Shown: positions 7,977-15,924 of the stretch, piece by piece | How the letters are laid out: each line of letters begins with the position of its first letter | Position numbering within the stretch: the first letter of the stretch is position 1 | Origin: Bacilli bacterium | Lineage (GTDB): Bacteria; Bacillota_I; Bacilli_A; RF39; UBA660 | Assembly (NCBI GenBank): GCA_017484125.1 | Contig: JAFUTV010000008.1 | Span: 1-55,918 of the forward strand | DNA length: 55,918 nt | Direction: 5' to 3' | Translations under genes and position numbers: made by a program | Notes under the pieces: generated by a model | What the model saw: only the letters and a program-made list of their open reading frames with translations | What the model was told of the DNA's origin: nothing | Databases searched by the model: none

Positions 7977-8929
7977 ATAATAATTTAAAAAACAAAGTTA
8001 AATATAAAATAAGTATGTATAAGTTTAATGAAGAAAATAAAAATATTAAAGAAAAATTCAAATATAAAAAGTTAGCATATATTTGTGGTGCATTACTTTT
8101 AACTTTTACTACAATAGTTAGTGCAAAATCTATAATTAGATTATTTGGATTTAATGCACCAAATGGAGTTAATGTTGCAGTTGAAAACGGATATTTAGAG
8201 GTAGTTAATACTGATTATAAAAAACTAAATGATGATATTAAAATTAAAGTAAATAGTTTTTTAGTTGATAAGTATAATATGGATATCAATTTTGAAGTTG
8301 ATAGTTCTAAATATAATATAAATGATGGAATAATCTTTAATGATTTAGTTATAGGCGATGAAAATAATAATATTATATTTGATTCTAGTAAGCATAATTT
8401 ATCTTATGCTAACAGCATTGAAAACAATAATATTCATTTAACTATTTATGCCGATGATATTCCAAGTATTAAAGTATTAATTATTAGTTTAAGTGATATA
8501 ACTATAAATGATAATACTATTAAAGGTAATGATGTTTCATTTTCTTTAAATGTACCTGAAGTTATGCAATCTAGAGATACCACAAAATACAATGTTGTAT
8601 CAAGTAATATTTCAAATGCTAATTTTGAAGTGGCTACAATGAGTAATACAGCTCTAAAAATTAAGTTTAGTAATGGTAATAGTGATTATAAATTATTAGA
8701 AAATAGCAAAGATATTTGGAATATTCCTAAGGATAATAATGTTTATATTGAATTAAATGATGGAACAAGAGTTGATTTAGCAAGAAGAAGTGATGGCGAT
8801 GGTGTTTCAATAACAAAAGATATAATTGAATTTGTATATACTTTTAATTTAACTAATTTTGAAAAATGTGATAATTTTAAATTACATATTGATGATATGA
8901 TAATTAATTATACTAGAGTTGGCAGATAA
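7973..8929 (+). CDS. Membrane-anchored sigma-factor partner (DUF4179-like, putative anti-sigma)
   Basis: It overlaps the ECF sigma gene (ATGA) and is therefore co-translated. Residues 1-38 are a basic cytosolic segment rich in Lys/Asn. Residues about 39-58 form one transmembrane helix ending in SAKS. The remaining 260 residues are an extracellular, beta-rich domain with alternating polar and hydrophobic strands. This matches the DUF4179-type proteins that pair with ECF sigma factors in Firmicutes. The cytosolic part likely holds the sigma factor and the outside domain likely senses an envelope signal. No zinc-binding anti-sigma motif (HxxxCxxC) is present, so the anti-sigma role is inferred from context. 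Confidence 0.7.
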   Translation: MNNNLKNKVKYKISMYKFNEENKNIKEKFKYKKLAYICGALLLTFTTIVSAKSIIRLFGFNAPNGVNVAVENGYLEVVNTDYKKLNDDIKIKVNSFLVDKYNMDINFEVDSSKYNINDGIIFNDLVIGDENNNIIFDSSKHNLSYANSIENNNIHLTIYADDIPSIKVLIISLSDITINDNTIKGNDVSFSLNVPEVMQSRDTTKYNVVSSNISNANFEVATMSNTALKIKFSNGNSDYKLLENSKDIWNIPKDNNVYIELNDGTRVDLARRSDGDGVSITKDIIEFVYTFNLTNFEKCDNFKLHIDDMIINYTRVGR

Positions 8930-8943
8930 GTCAGCTCTTTTTT
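8915..8943 (+). terminator. Terminator of the sigma operon
   Basis: AGAGTTGGC (8915-8923) pairs with GTCAGCTCT (8930-8938), followed by TTTTTT. The stop codon lies in the loop region. Confidence 0.7.
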
Positions 8944-9013
8944 ATAACGGATAAAAATATTTATATTTAAAATATTAATAACAAATTTTATACTATTTTT
9001 ATACAAAAAATGT

Positions 9014-9019
9014 TATAAT
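9014..9019 (+). promoter_or_regulatory. -10 element (TATAAT) of the secreted-protein gene
   Basis: TATAAT in TTATAATATATATG, with no good -35. It predicts a leader of about 135 bases before 9163. Confidence 0.4.
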
Positions 9020-9077
9020 ATATATGTAATAATTAATATATTTTTCATCTTAAAATATTTAGAAATATTAATAGCAA

Positions 9078-9146
9078 TCCATACTTGCGTTACAATTAGT
9101 ATTATTTATGATAAGGTTTATTCGTATGGAGGAAAAATACTAATTG
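9078..9146 (+). promoter_or_regulatory. Interleaved inverted repeats in the leader (pseudoknot or switch candidate)
   Basis: TCCATAC (9078-9084) is complementary to GTATGGA (9124-9130), and CAATTAGTATT (9093-9103) to AATACTAATTG (9136-9146). The order A-B-A'-B' allows a pseudoknot or two exclusive hairpins. The A' arm runs into GGAGG. CCTCCATACG after the gene (9588-9597) is the exact complement of CGTATGGAGG at 9123-9132. Confidence 0.5.
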
Positions 9147-9162
9147 AAAGGGTGAAAATATA

Positions 9163-9561
9163 ATGAAGAAAAAATTTTTTATTTTTGCAGCAATGTTATT
9201 TCTATTTGGTGGCGTAAAAGCTAATGCAGCTACTTTTTATGCTGAAGATCCTGTTTATTATGATCATTCCATATTAACAGGACAATGGGTAACTAAAACT
9301 ACTTGGAATACTCAACAAATTCATGTTGTTAAAGCTCAAACTGCTTTAACAAATCCATGTACTAACTGTCAATTTATTGTTCGTACATATGACTATTATG
9401 GTAATGAAGGAGCACTTGGAAGTACAATTAAACTTTATGAAACAAAATCTTTTATTGGACATGATGGAAGTAGTCAACCTGGACAATATAAATTAAAAAT
9501 TAAACGTGCTGATTTTACTTTATTAACTACTACTTTTGGTGCAGATTGGATTTACGATTAA
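9163..9561 (+). CDS. Small secreted protein of unknown function (bacteriocin or effector candidate)
   Basis: The start at 9163 follows AAAGGGTG. The first 23 residues are a clear signal peptide (KKKFFIF ... KANAA). The mature part is about 110 residues, beta-rich and aromatic, with one close cysteine pair (PCTNC) that could form a disulfide and several Trp (GQW, TTW, ADW). It has no membrane anchor or sorting signal, so it is released or held by partners. It lies between an ECF sigma unit and an ABC-transporter cassette, a setting typical of exported peptides with dedicated transport or self-protection. I do not recognise the family. Confidence 0.6.
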   Translation: MKKKFFIFAAMLFLFGGVKANAATFYAEDPVYYDHSILTGQWVTKTTWNTQQIHVVKAQTALTNPCTNCQFIVRTYDYYGNEGALGSTIKLYETKSFIGHDGSSQPGQYKLKIKRADFTLLTTTFGADWIYD

Positions 9562-9619
9562 TTTAAAATAATTATATAAGTATTTTCCCTCCATACGCTA
9601 TTATTAAGGCGGTGCTAAA

Positions 9620-10531
9620 ATGAAAAGATTTTTTTCAATAAAAAATGTTATACTTACGATTTTTTTGTTATTATTTACTATTTTTTCTATAATCAAAAGT
9701 ATTGAATATAATAATTCATTTAGAATAGAGCATACAAATTTACAACAAGAAATTGAAAAATGTAATGATAACACTTATACTATCAATGATCCAAGCTACA
9801 GTGAATATTGCTCTAGAATCAAAAATTTACCTAATTATAAAGAAGATTTTTTTTCAACTCTCTCTAATATGATAGTATTTGATTTCGGTTTCCTAAACCC
9901 ATTTGCATTTCTTATATTGATTATACCTTCATTAATATATATATGTGATGTGTTGAGATACAAATATATAATTAATTCAACAACTAGAACAAGCTATCAT
10001 TCATTTTTAAAACATTTTTATATTAATTCATTTAAATATATTTGGATACTTCCTGTTATTGCATTAATAATAATGATACCTATTTGTTTTTACACTACTT
10101 TTGATCCTTCGTTTGCAAATTTCTATGAAACCAGTATTTGGAATTCAAATATAATAAAATATCCTTTTATATTTATATTATTATATTTAGTTAATATTAT
10201 TTTATACTCTATTTCGTTTATAAATATTTCTTTAATTATTGCAAGAAAACAACATAATTATATCAAAGCAATTATTTTATCTTATATTACATATATTGGA
10301 ATCGAGTTGTTTTTTGAATTAATAGTTAATGAATTGATATTGAAAATAGTTTTTAATGTCCAATTTGGATATTTATTAAATATAATGAATCTTTTTACAT
10401 TTAATACACAATATGGGGTAATTAATTTATTATTATTTTCTTTTATATTTTGTATATCAACGTTTATAATATTAATATTGAAGTACAAAAATAAGGAAAA
10501 ATTGATTATAGATTGTGAAAAAAATAATTAG
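9620..10531 (+). CDS. Multi-pass membrane protein, probable ABC permease
   Basis: ATG 9620 follows GGCGGTG. The 303 residues contain an N-terminal helix (NVILTIFLLLFTIFSII), an outside loop with two cysteines, and about five further hydrophobic helices spread to residue 292. This resembles ABC-2 type permeases in size and spacing, but no diagnostic motif is visible. The stop lies 10 bases before the ATPase start, and the next gene supplies the ATPase, so it is probably the main membrane subunit of that transporter. Substrate unknown; export of, or immunity to, the secreted protein at 9163 are the options. Confidence 0.6.
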   Translation: MKRFFSIKNVILTIFLLLFTIFSIIKSIEYNNSFRIEHTNLQQEIEKCNDNTYTINDPSYSEYCSRIKNLPNYKEDFFSTLSNMIVFDFGFLNPFAFLILIIPSLIYICDVLRYKYIINSTTRTSYHSFLKHFYINSFKYIWILPVIALIIMIPICFYTTFDPSFANFYETSIWNSNIIKYPFIFILLYLVNIILYSISFINISLIIARKQHNYIKAIILSYITYIGIELFFELIVNELILKIVFNVQFGYLLNIMNLFTFNTQYGVINLLLFSFIFCISTFIILILKYKNKEKLIIDCEKNN

Positions 10532-10541
10532 GAGGTTAATT

Positions 10542-11204
10542 ATGGAATTATTAGTTAATAATATATCAAAGTCTTTTAAAAATATCATTATATTAAAAGA
10601 TGTTAATCTATGTTTTAAAAGTGGAAAAATATATTGCTTTTATGGTAAAAACGGTAGTGGTAAAAGTGTATTATTAAAAATTATATGTGGATTATATAAA
10701 CCAGATAATGGAGAAATATTATTTGATAATAAGAATTATAATTTAAATAATATGTTTGCTCCAAATCTTAGAGCACTTATTGAAAAGCCATCTTTTTTTC
10801 CTAACCTATCTGGGTTTGAAAACTTAAAACTTCTTGCAAATATTCAGAATAAGATAACTGATGATGAAATACTTGATGCTTTAAAAAAAGTGAATCTTTT
10901 TGATGATAAAGATAAAAAGTATTCTAAATATAGTTTAGGAATGAAACAAAAATTAGGGATTGCTCAAGTAATTATGGAAGATCCTAGTATTATTATATTG
11001 GACGAACCATTTAATGGAATAGATGTAGAAAGTACTGAAAAAATTATAAATATTATAAAAGAATTAAAAAGAAAAAATAAATTAATTATTATTACTACAC
11101 ATGACAAGGATGAGTTAAATATGTTGTCTGATGAAACAATTTATTTTAACAATGGACATGTAGAAACAAAACTGAAAGAAAGAATTGTTAAAAATGAAGT
11201 ATAA
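10542..11204 (+). CDS. ABC transporter ATP-binding protein
   Basis: The start at 10542 follows TAGGAGG; an upstream in-frame codon at 10515 lies inside the previous gene. The protein has 220 residues. Walker A is GKNGSGKS (residues about 34-41), the signature is YSLGMKQK, and Walker B is IIILDEP followed by an H-loop TTHD. The sequence is closest in style to CcmA/BcrA-type exporter ATPases used for antibiotic or lantibiotic resistance. It probably powers the membrane proteins at 9620 and 11194. It overlaps the next gene by 11 bases, supporting one operon. Confidence 0.9.
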   Translation: MELLVNNISKSFKNIIILKDVNLCFKSGKIYCFYGKNGSGKSVLLKIICGLYKPDNGEILFDNKNYNLNNMFAPNLRALIEKPSFFPNLSGFENLKLLANIQNKITDDEILDALKKVNLFDDKDKKYSKYSLGMKQKLGIAQVIMEDPSIIILDEPFNGIDVESTEKIINIIKELKRKNKLIIITTHDKDELNMLSDETIYFNNGHVETKLKERIVKNEV

Positions 11205-11703
11205 TGTTAACGTATTATCAAAAATAATAAGAAAATCATTTTTTAAAATAATTATTTTAAGCATTATTATGTTTATTTCACTATTGTTAGTAATATACTT
11301 TAATTTTGGTCTTTTTAGTGAAAAAAATCTTGTAAGGGTTCTAGGAATAAGCATTTTTAGTGAAAAAAATCTTCTATTTTTAATTTGGGAAATATATCAG
11401 ATAGCTACTACTTTTTATTTTTCTTATTTATTTTACTCGTATGAAATAAATAACTCTCCTGAATTTGTTTTGTTAAGAAAATCATTAAAAAAACTGTTCC
11501 TAGGCAAATTTGCTTTTGTAACACTATTCATTATACTATTTAGAACGATTTTATTTTTGATTCTATTTATGTTTGTAGACAATGCTCAGTTTTTCAACGT
11601 TTCTCTGTTTTTAAAAAATATAATTATTTATATTTGCTATTCTTTAATTCCATTATTTATAATTTTATTTTATAATTATGATATAATTAATAAGATGAAA
11701 TGA
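11194..11703 (+). CDS. Small multi-pass membrane protein of the ABC cassette
   Basis: ATG 11194 is chosen over TTG 11185; it overlaps the ATPase gene by 11 bases. The 169 residues hold about four hydrophobic helices: 14-37, 60-80, 98-120 and 135-155. No conserved motif is seen. Its position suggests a second permease or accessory subunit for the ATPase. Within the first helix region a short sequence is repeated (FSEKNL at two places about 17 residues apart), from an internal duplication of FSEKNL. Confidence 0.55.
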   Translation: MKYNVNVLSKIIRKSFFKIIILSIIMFISLLLVIYFNFGLFSEKNLVRVLGISIFSEKNLLFLIWEIYQIATTFYFSYLFYSYEINNSPEFVLLRKSLKKLFLGKFAFVTLFIILFRTILFLILFMFVDNAQFFNVSLFLKNIIIYICYSLIPLFIILFYNYDIINKMK

Positions 11704-11712
11704 GTTGTGATT

Positions 11713-12255
11713 ATGAACAGGGAATTAGTTAAACCTTTTAAAGTATATGGAATTATAGTAATGTCCACTTTGGCAATTATGGTATTGTTTTTTGTTAACT
11801 TCCAAGCACATTATGATAGAAATTACTTTGAAATAACGATTAATAATCAAAAAATGCATTATGTTGTTGATGAAACATTTACAAGTAGTTTAGTTTTACA
11901 TTCGCATGTATCTGAAGACTATATATATGAATTGGATAATATTGAAAAAAACATTTCTTATATATTAAATATTAAAGAGTATGAAGTTTATAATGGAATT
12001 TTAAGAAAACAGGCAAATAACTTTGATATAGATGCTGGTGATGAATTAAAAGAAATTAATGCAAATCCTTATAAATTAGTAATAAAGAATAAAGATAATG
12101 TATTATATGATGGATCATTTATTAATGATATAACTAAATATCTTAATAATGATGGATTATACTATATTCATATTTATAATAAAAGAAAAGATAACTTCTT
12201 TTCTAGTGTTAAAACTCATTTTAGTTTTATTGTGAATGTAGGTGAGAATATATGA
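11713..12255 (+). CDS. Membrane-anchored extracellular protein of the ABC cassette
   Basis: ATG 11713, two codons inside the longest frame, is the likely start; the ribosome site is weak (GAGTTGTGATT). One transmembrane helix at residues about 11-30 is followed by about 150 extracellular residues without cysteines. The stop overlaps the next start by four bases (ATGA). This could be an accessory or immunity protein; I cannot assign a family. It lies 9 bases after the preceding gene. Confidence 0.55.
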   Translation: MNRELVKPFKVYGIIVMSTLAIMVLFFVNFQAHYDRNYFEITINNQKMHYVVDETFTSSLVLHSHVSEDYIYELDNIEKNISYILNIKEYEVYNGILRKQANNFDIDAGDELKEINANPYKLVIKNKDNVLYDGSFINDITKYLNNDGLYYIHIYNKRKDNFFSSVKTHFSFIVNVGENI

Positions 12256-12971
12256 TAGGTATGATATTTGATGATATAAAAGAAAATATAAAAAATAAAC
12301 CTTACAAACTTTTTATTTACTTATTAATTATATTTATAATTATATATTTAATAATTATAGGAATTAAAATAATTAAAAATAGATACAAATATACTGATGT
12401 CTATGATGGTAAAATTCATGCAATTTATGTTCAAAGACCTGATTATTTTAAATTCGATGAGAATAATCAAGCAGTAGTAAGTATTATAGATTTGGTTAAT
12501 GACGAAAGTTTGAATAAGATTACTGCACTTGGAATAACACATGATGATAATTGGGATTTGTGTTTAGGTAATTTAACATTAACTAAAATAGATGAACAAA
12601 ATATTAAAGTTGATACATCGCATATTTGTGATAAAGTTGAAGCTAAAGTCACAAAAAATGATGATAGAAATTTGTACCTAATTTCAAAGTCAAGATCAAT
12701 TTATTCCGACACGAAAGATCCTAAAATGATTTTAAATGATAAAGTTGTGTCAGTAAGTGAAATTGATCAAACTAATTGTACAGCATCATGTATACATAAT
12801 TATAGTGAACCAATTGCTACTCTTTATGATGGTGGTTCTAAAATATATGAATATGAAGTAGAAAATGAAAAATATTATGTTATTATGTGTAATAAAATGG
12901 ACTCTAAGTACCATAATGGTAAGGATGTAATAATAAGTAAAGATATGAATAAATTAGCAAATTTATGTTAA
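12252..12971 (+). CDS. Cys-containing membrane-anchored protein, last gene of the ABC cassette
   Basis: ATG 12252 follows GTAGGTGAG and overlaps the previous stop. A transmembrane helix lies at residues about 18-40. The extracellular domain of about 195 residues contains six to seven cysteines (CLG, ICDK, NCTASC, MCNK, final LC), suggesting disulfides. Unknown family. It ends a run of five co-directional genes from 9620 and is followed by a strong terminator, so the cassette ends here. Confidence 0.6.
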   Translation: MIGMIFDDIKENIKNKPYKLFIYLLIIFIIIYLIIIGIKIIKNRYKYTDVYDGKIHAIYVQRPDYFKFDENNQAVVSIIDLVNDESLNKITALGITHDDNWDLCLGNLTLTKIDEQNIKVDTSHICDKVEAKVTKNDDRNLYLISKSRSIYSDTKDPKMILNDKVVSVSEIDQTNCTASCIHNYSEPIATLYDGGSKIYEYEVENEKYYVIMCNKMDSKYHNGKDVIISKDMNKLANLC

Positions 12972-12990
12972 ATATTTTAAATAAAATCTA

Positions 12991-13021
12991 TTCGCAATAA
13001 GTTGCTATTGTGAACTCTTTT
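12991..13021 (+). terminator. Terminator of the ABC cassette
   Basis: TTCGCAATA (12991-12999) and TATTGTGAA (13006-13014) form a 9-bp stem with one G-U pair, followed by CTCTTTTTTT. Confidence 0.75.
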
Positions 13022-13032
13022 TTTGTTATAAA

Positions 13033-13203
13033 TTATTTATATACCTTAAAGATATTGTCTATCACATATTTAGTAATCTCGTCATTTATAAATTTCTGTA
13101 TTGTAATATGATTCTCTTTACATATTCTTTTAAGGACTTGATATCTTCCTTTATGTACTCTTACTTTAATAAATATAGTATCTTCTTTATTTATAGAAAT
13201 CAT
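13033..13203 (-). CDS. Small basic protein, ribbon-helix-helix-like
   Basis: This 56-residue minus-strand frame is too short for many gene finders. It starts at ATG 13203 and reads MISINKEDTIFIKVRVH, then two helices (GRYQVLKRICKENH and TIQKFINDEITKYVID). A short beta strand followed by two helices is the ribbon-helix-helix plan of small DNA-binding regulators. GGAG touches the ATG directly, so the real start may be a nearby non-ATG codon a few residues in. A tiny upstream frame (ATG TAC CTA GAA AGG AGA TGA) overlaps it. It could regulate the recombinase or the cassette. Confidence 0.5.
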   Translation of the reverse strand: MISINKEDTIFIKVRVHKGRYQVLKRICKENHITIQKFINDEITKYVIDNIFKVYK

Positions 13204-13245
13204 CTCCTTTCTAGGTACATTAAAATATTAAATAATTAATATTTT

Positions 13246-13280
13246 AGTACCACAATCTGTGTATGTTTTTTTATCAGGAT
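13246..13280 (+). repeat. Direct repeat, right copy (candidate att half-site)
   Basis: It ends in the same 14 bases as 7059-7072, and the preceding hairpin-forming part is related. See the left copy. Confidence 0.4.
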
Positions 13281-13286
13281 AAGTGT

Positions 13287-13379
13287 GTCATACAAACAAC
13301 TACCCAGTGGGTAGTTTAGCCCTATAAATAGGGCATCTTTTTAAATTAATATTGTCATACAATTTTGTTGATGTCATAC
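13287..13379. promoter_or_regulatory. Structured non-coding block with three GTCATAC motifs
   Basis: GTCATAC occurs at 13287-13293, 13354-13360 and 13373-13379. Between them lie a perfect 8-bp hairpin AACTACCC-AGT-GGGTAGTT (13298-13316) and GCCCTAT-AA-ATAGGGC (13319-13334) followed by ATCTTTTT. Possible binding sites for the recombinase or the small regulator, or a short RNA. The rest of 13204-13642 shows no gene. Confidence 0.4.
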
Positions 13380-13539
13380 GATTTGTCTAACAAAAAAATC
13401 TTGAAAAATGCTAAAAATAGGCCAAAAGTATAACAAATGTTATAACAAAATTCGGTGAAAAGGTTACCTTTTAGTTTAATATTTATGACCATTATTTTGG
13501 ACAATATTTAATTTTTATTTATACAATTCTTAATCAATT

Positions 13540-13574
13540 CATAAAAAATAGTTGGGAAAAATTTCTCAACTATT
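13540..13574 (-). terminator. Terminator of the serine recombinase gene
   Basis: On the minus strand AATAGTTG and CAACTATT (13567-13574 and 13547-13554) pair and run into TTTTTT. Confidence 0.65.
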
Positions 13575-13642
13575 TTCATGTCATTATTAAAATAATTTAA
13601 TAATTCTGGTACTAAATATTTGAAAAAATCATTATTCAGTTA

Positions 13643-15370
13643 TCATTCCTCCTTATTTTCAATTTGTAAAATAGTAAATATTTCTTTATTAAACTTTGAA
13701 CTCTTTTCTTGTGGAATAATTTCAATAATATCATCTCTATAATTATTAATATCAAATAACAAAGAATCAATTTTTGTTTCCTTAATATTATAATAATCTC
13801 TTAAGTTAGAAATATATTTTTGGGTATCTTCTTCATCCTTATATGATGATAGTAAAACATCTTTTTTTTCTAAATTGATGACCATATCAAAGCAATCATT
13901 TCTAAACATATAACCTATATTTTCTATTTCATTTTTATTAAATGATATATTTAAAATATTAACACTATAATCATGATTGATACTTATTTCTATTTCATTA
14001 ATGTACTTATTTATGATAAATTGTTTTTGATCTTTTGATAATTCTAACCATAAATTATGTGTTTTAACATAATTAGATTTATACTTCATTTTTTCTATTT
14101 CTTTGGCATTAAACAACAATTTATAATCTTGATTATTAATCATATTTTCTTTTAAATTTTCAAGTTCAATTAATTTTTTTTGAGTTCTTTCTATATCAAG
14201 TTTTATTTGATCTAATTCATTTTTTAAATCATTAGCTTCTAATATTCCATCAATAAATGCTTTTTTTATTCTATTTTCTTTATCTAATAATTCTTGTTTT
14301 AGTTTTTTATATTTTTTTAAATCATTTTCAGTATCTATACTAACTTGTGGTTTAAATGAATTATCAATAATTAAGAAAAAATCTAGCATATCATTTAAGA
14401 ATTTAATTAAAGATTTTTCAATTCTTTTTTCATTTATCCTTATATTACAATTAGGACAATAGTAATAGCAATGTTTTTCACCTGATTTACTATTACCTGA
14501 ATTACCACCCATAATTCTTTTACATTTAGGACATTTAATCTTTTGCATAAACATATATATTTGTTTTCTCATATAATTCTTTATATTTTTTTCTTTTCTT
14601 TTTTGTACCATATCAAACGTTGTTTTATCAATAATGGCTGGAACAACATTTTCATATATATTTGTTTTATTAGAAACAATATTACCGATGTATATTTGAT
14701 TTGATAATAATTTATCAACACTAGTAGTAGACCACTTTTTGTTATAAACATTCCTTTGATTAAAGTCTTTACAAATAGAATTAACTGATTTACCTTCCAA
14801 ATAAAGTTTATAAATATCTTTTACTATTTCAGCTTCAATATTATTAATAATTAAATCTTTGCTTTCAAGATTCTTTGAATAACCAAATGGCACTTTACCT
14901 GATATATGTCCTTTTTTATATGCACCAACAAGTCCAAAGATAGTTCTTTCAGATGTCCTTTCTATTTCAAGTTGTGCAAGAATAGTAAGCATCCTTATGA
15001 AAAACTTACCATTAGCATTACTAGTATTAATTTCTTCGGCAACACTTTCTAAATCACAATGATATTCTTCCAAAGTAGTGCAAATTGTTTCCAAATCCTT
15101 AATAGAACGAGTTAGTCTATCAAGCTTATAAACAATTATTTTGTTAATTTTCCCATCTTTCATGTCTTGAATCATTTCTTTAAATTTTGGCCTTTCCATA
15201 TTTTTGGCTGAAACTCCTTCTTCACGATAGATTTTATAAATATTATATCCTTTAAATTCGCATAATTGTTTTAATTTATCTTCCTGCTCATCTAAACTAT
15301 GCCCAAATCTAGATTGATCTTCAGTTGATACTCTAGGATAAAGGGCAGCATTTACACTTTTTTCTTCCAT
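13643..15370 (-). CDS. Large serine recombinase (site-specific integrase)
   Basis: ATG 15370 follows AAAGGTG. The 575 residues match the large serine integrase plan. The catalytic domain is at 1-150 with YPRVSTEDQ (Ser15 nucleophile, Arg13), the conserved QLEIERTSERT helix and the VPFGY link. A Recombinase domain covers about 165-270, and a zinc ribbon with CPKC ... YYCPNC covers about 285-320. A long coiled coil (about 355-410) precedes the C-terminal part. Such enzymes insert or excise mobile elements between short att sites without needing a helper, except for excision factors. The usual Cys in YxRVS is Pro here, which is not a catalytic position. It is likely the mover of part or all of the 7-15.8 kb block. 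Confidence 0.93.
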   Translation of the reverse strand: MEEKSVNAALYPRVSTEDQSRFGHSLDEQEDKLKQLCEFKGYNIYKIYREEGVSAKNMERPKFKEMIQDMKDGKINKIIVYKLDRLTRSIKDLETICTTLEEYHCDLESVAEEINTSNANGKFFIRMLTILAQLEIERTSERTIFGLVGAYKKGHISGKVPFGYSKNLESKDLIINNIEAEIVKDIYKLYLEGKSVNSICKDFNQRNVYNKKWSTTSVDKLLSNQIYIGNIVSNKTNIYENVVPAIIDKTTFDMVQKRKEKNIKNYMRKQIYMFMQKIKCPKCKRIMGGNSGNSKSGEKHCYYYCPNCNIRINEKRIEKSLIKFLNDMLDFFLIIDNSFKPQVSIDTENDLKKYKKLKQELLDKENRIKKAFIDGILEANDLKNELDQIKLDIERTQKKLIELENLKENMINNQDYKLLFNAKEIEKMKYKSNYVKTHNLWLELSKDQKQFIINKYINEIEISINHDYSVNILNISFNKNEIENIGYMFRNDCFDMVINLEKKDVLLSSYKDEEDTQKYISNLRDYYNIKETKIDSLLFDINNYRDDIIEIIPQEKSSKFNKEIFTILQIENKEE

Positions 15371-15394
15371 ACATCACACACCTTTCTTTTAATG

Positions 15395-15420
15395 AAAAAA
15401 ACAAGGAAATAATTCCTTGT
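15395..15420 (-). terminator. Terminator or attenuator just before the recombinase
   Basis: On the minus strand ACAAGGAA-TTAT-TTCCTTGT runs into TTTTTTTCATT, then the recombinase ribosome site. It ends gene X transcription or attenuates the recombinase; both are possible. Confidence 0.65.
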
Positions 15421-15521
15421 GAAATGTAAATTTGATAGTAAATGTCTATCTTAACATAGTCTAGCATATCAATAATATATAATCAAATAGTTTATAAGGT
15501 AAAATATAAACTCTTTATAAC

Positions 15522-15812
15522 CTAATTATTAAATAATGAATTAACAATATTTATAAATTTATTTAACGATACAAAGGCATTTACAGTAGGTAAGTATATT
15601 TTACTACTATCATCGTAAATATAAGCAATTAGGCTTGTTATATTACTATTTATAATAATTTTATGTGGTTCATTAAGAGATAAGTTAGTATTATTGATTT
15701 TAATAATATGACCAGCAATGTATTTAACATCTAGTTTAGATAAGTTACTTTTAAGTTTAATATTATTTTTCAATTCACAAGGAAAGATTAAGTTTTCTAT
15801 GGTTATTTTCAT
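15522..15812 (-). CDS. Gene X: small conserved-looking protein of unknown function
   Basis: ATG 15812 is chosen because GGAGGTG lies 7 bases upstream; longer starts lie in the leader hairpin. The 96-residue product starts MKITIENLIFP and looks like a compact mixed alpha/beta protein without signal peptide, membrane segment or cysteine pair. I do not recognise it. It sits between tRNA-His and the recombinase gene, behind a leader containing a terminator-like hairpin. Its first 22 codons and leader are duplicated at 7066-7190. The duplication and the neighbouring recombinase suggest that it belongs to, or borders, the mobile DNA. Confidence 0.6.
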   Translation of the reverse strand: MKITIENLIFPCELKNNIKLKSNLSKLDVKYIAGHIIKINNTNLSLNEPHKIIINSNITSLIAYIYDDSSKIYLPTVNAFVSLNKFINIVNSLFNN

Positions 15813-15834
15813 GCGTATTTCACCTCCAAACAAT

Positions 15835-15861
15835 GAAAAAAGCCCATATATCAATATGAAC
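15835..15861 (-). terminator. Attenuator-like hairpin in the gene X leader
   Basis: On the minus strand GTTCATAT-TGAT-ATATGGGC (two G-U pairs) runs into TTTTTTCATTG and then GGAGG. A diverged, longer version with complementary changes lies at 7157-7187, which argues for a functional RNA. Confidence 0.6.
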
Positions 15862-15880
15862 TTTTATTTGTTTGAATATA

Positions 15881-15911
15881 AAAACCAAACACCTTTAATA
15901 TTAGTGTTTGG
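15881..15911 (-). terminator. Terminator after tRNA-His
   Basis: CCAAACAC and GTGTTTGG pair (15885-15892 with 15904-15911), followed on the minus strand by TTTTT. Confidence 0.65.
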
Positions 15912-15924
15912 GTATGTACACATA

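Noticed and set aside
9163-9561. Lactococcin 972-type bacteriocin
   Set aside because: Signal peptide and Trp content are similar, but the characteristic tyrosine/serine/glycine pattern is not clear, so no family was named.
13508-13639. A 43-codon frame after the recombinase, starting at CTG with AAGGAGG upstream
   Set aside because: It needs a CTG start and contains the recombinase terminator hairpin; more likely plain 3' untranslated DNA.
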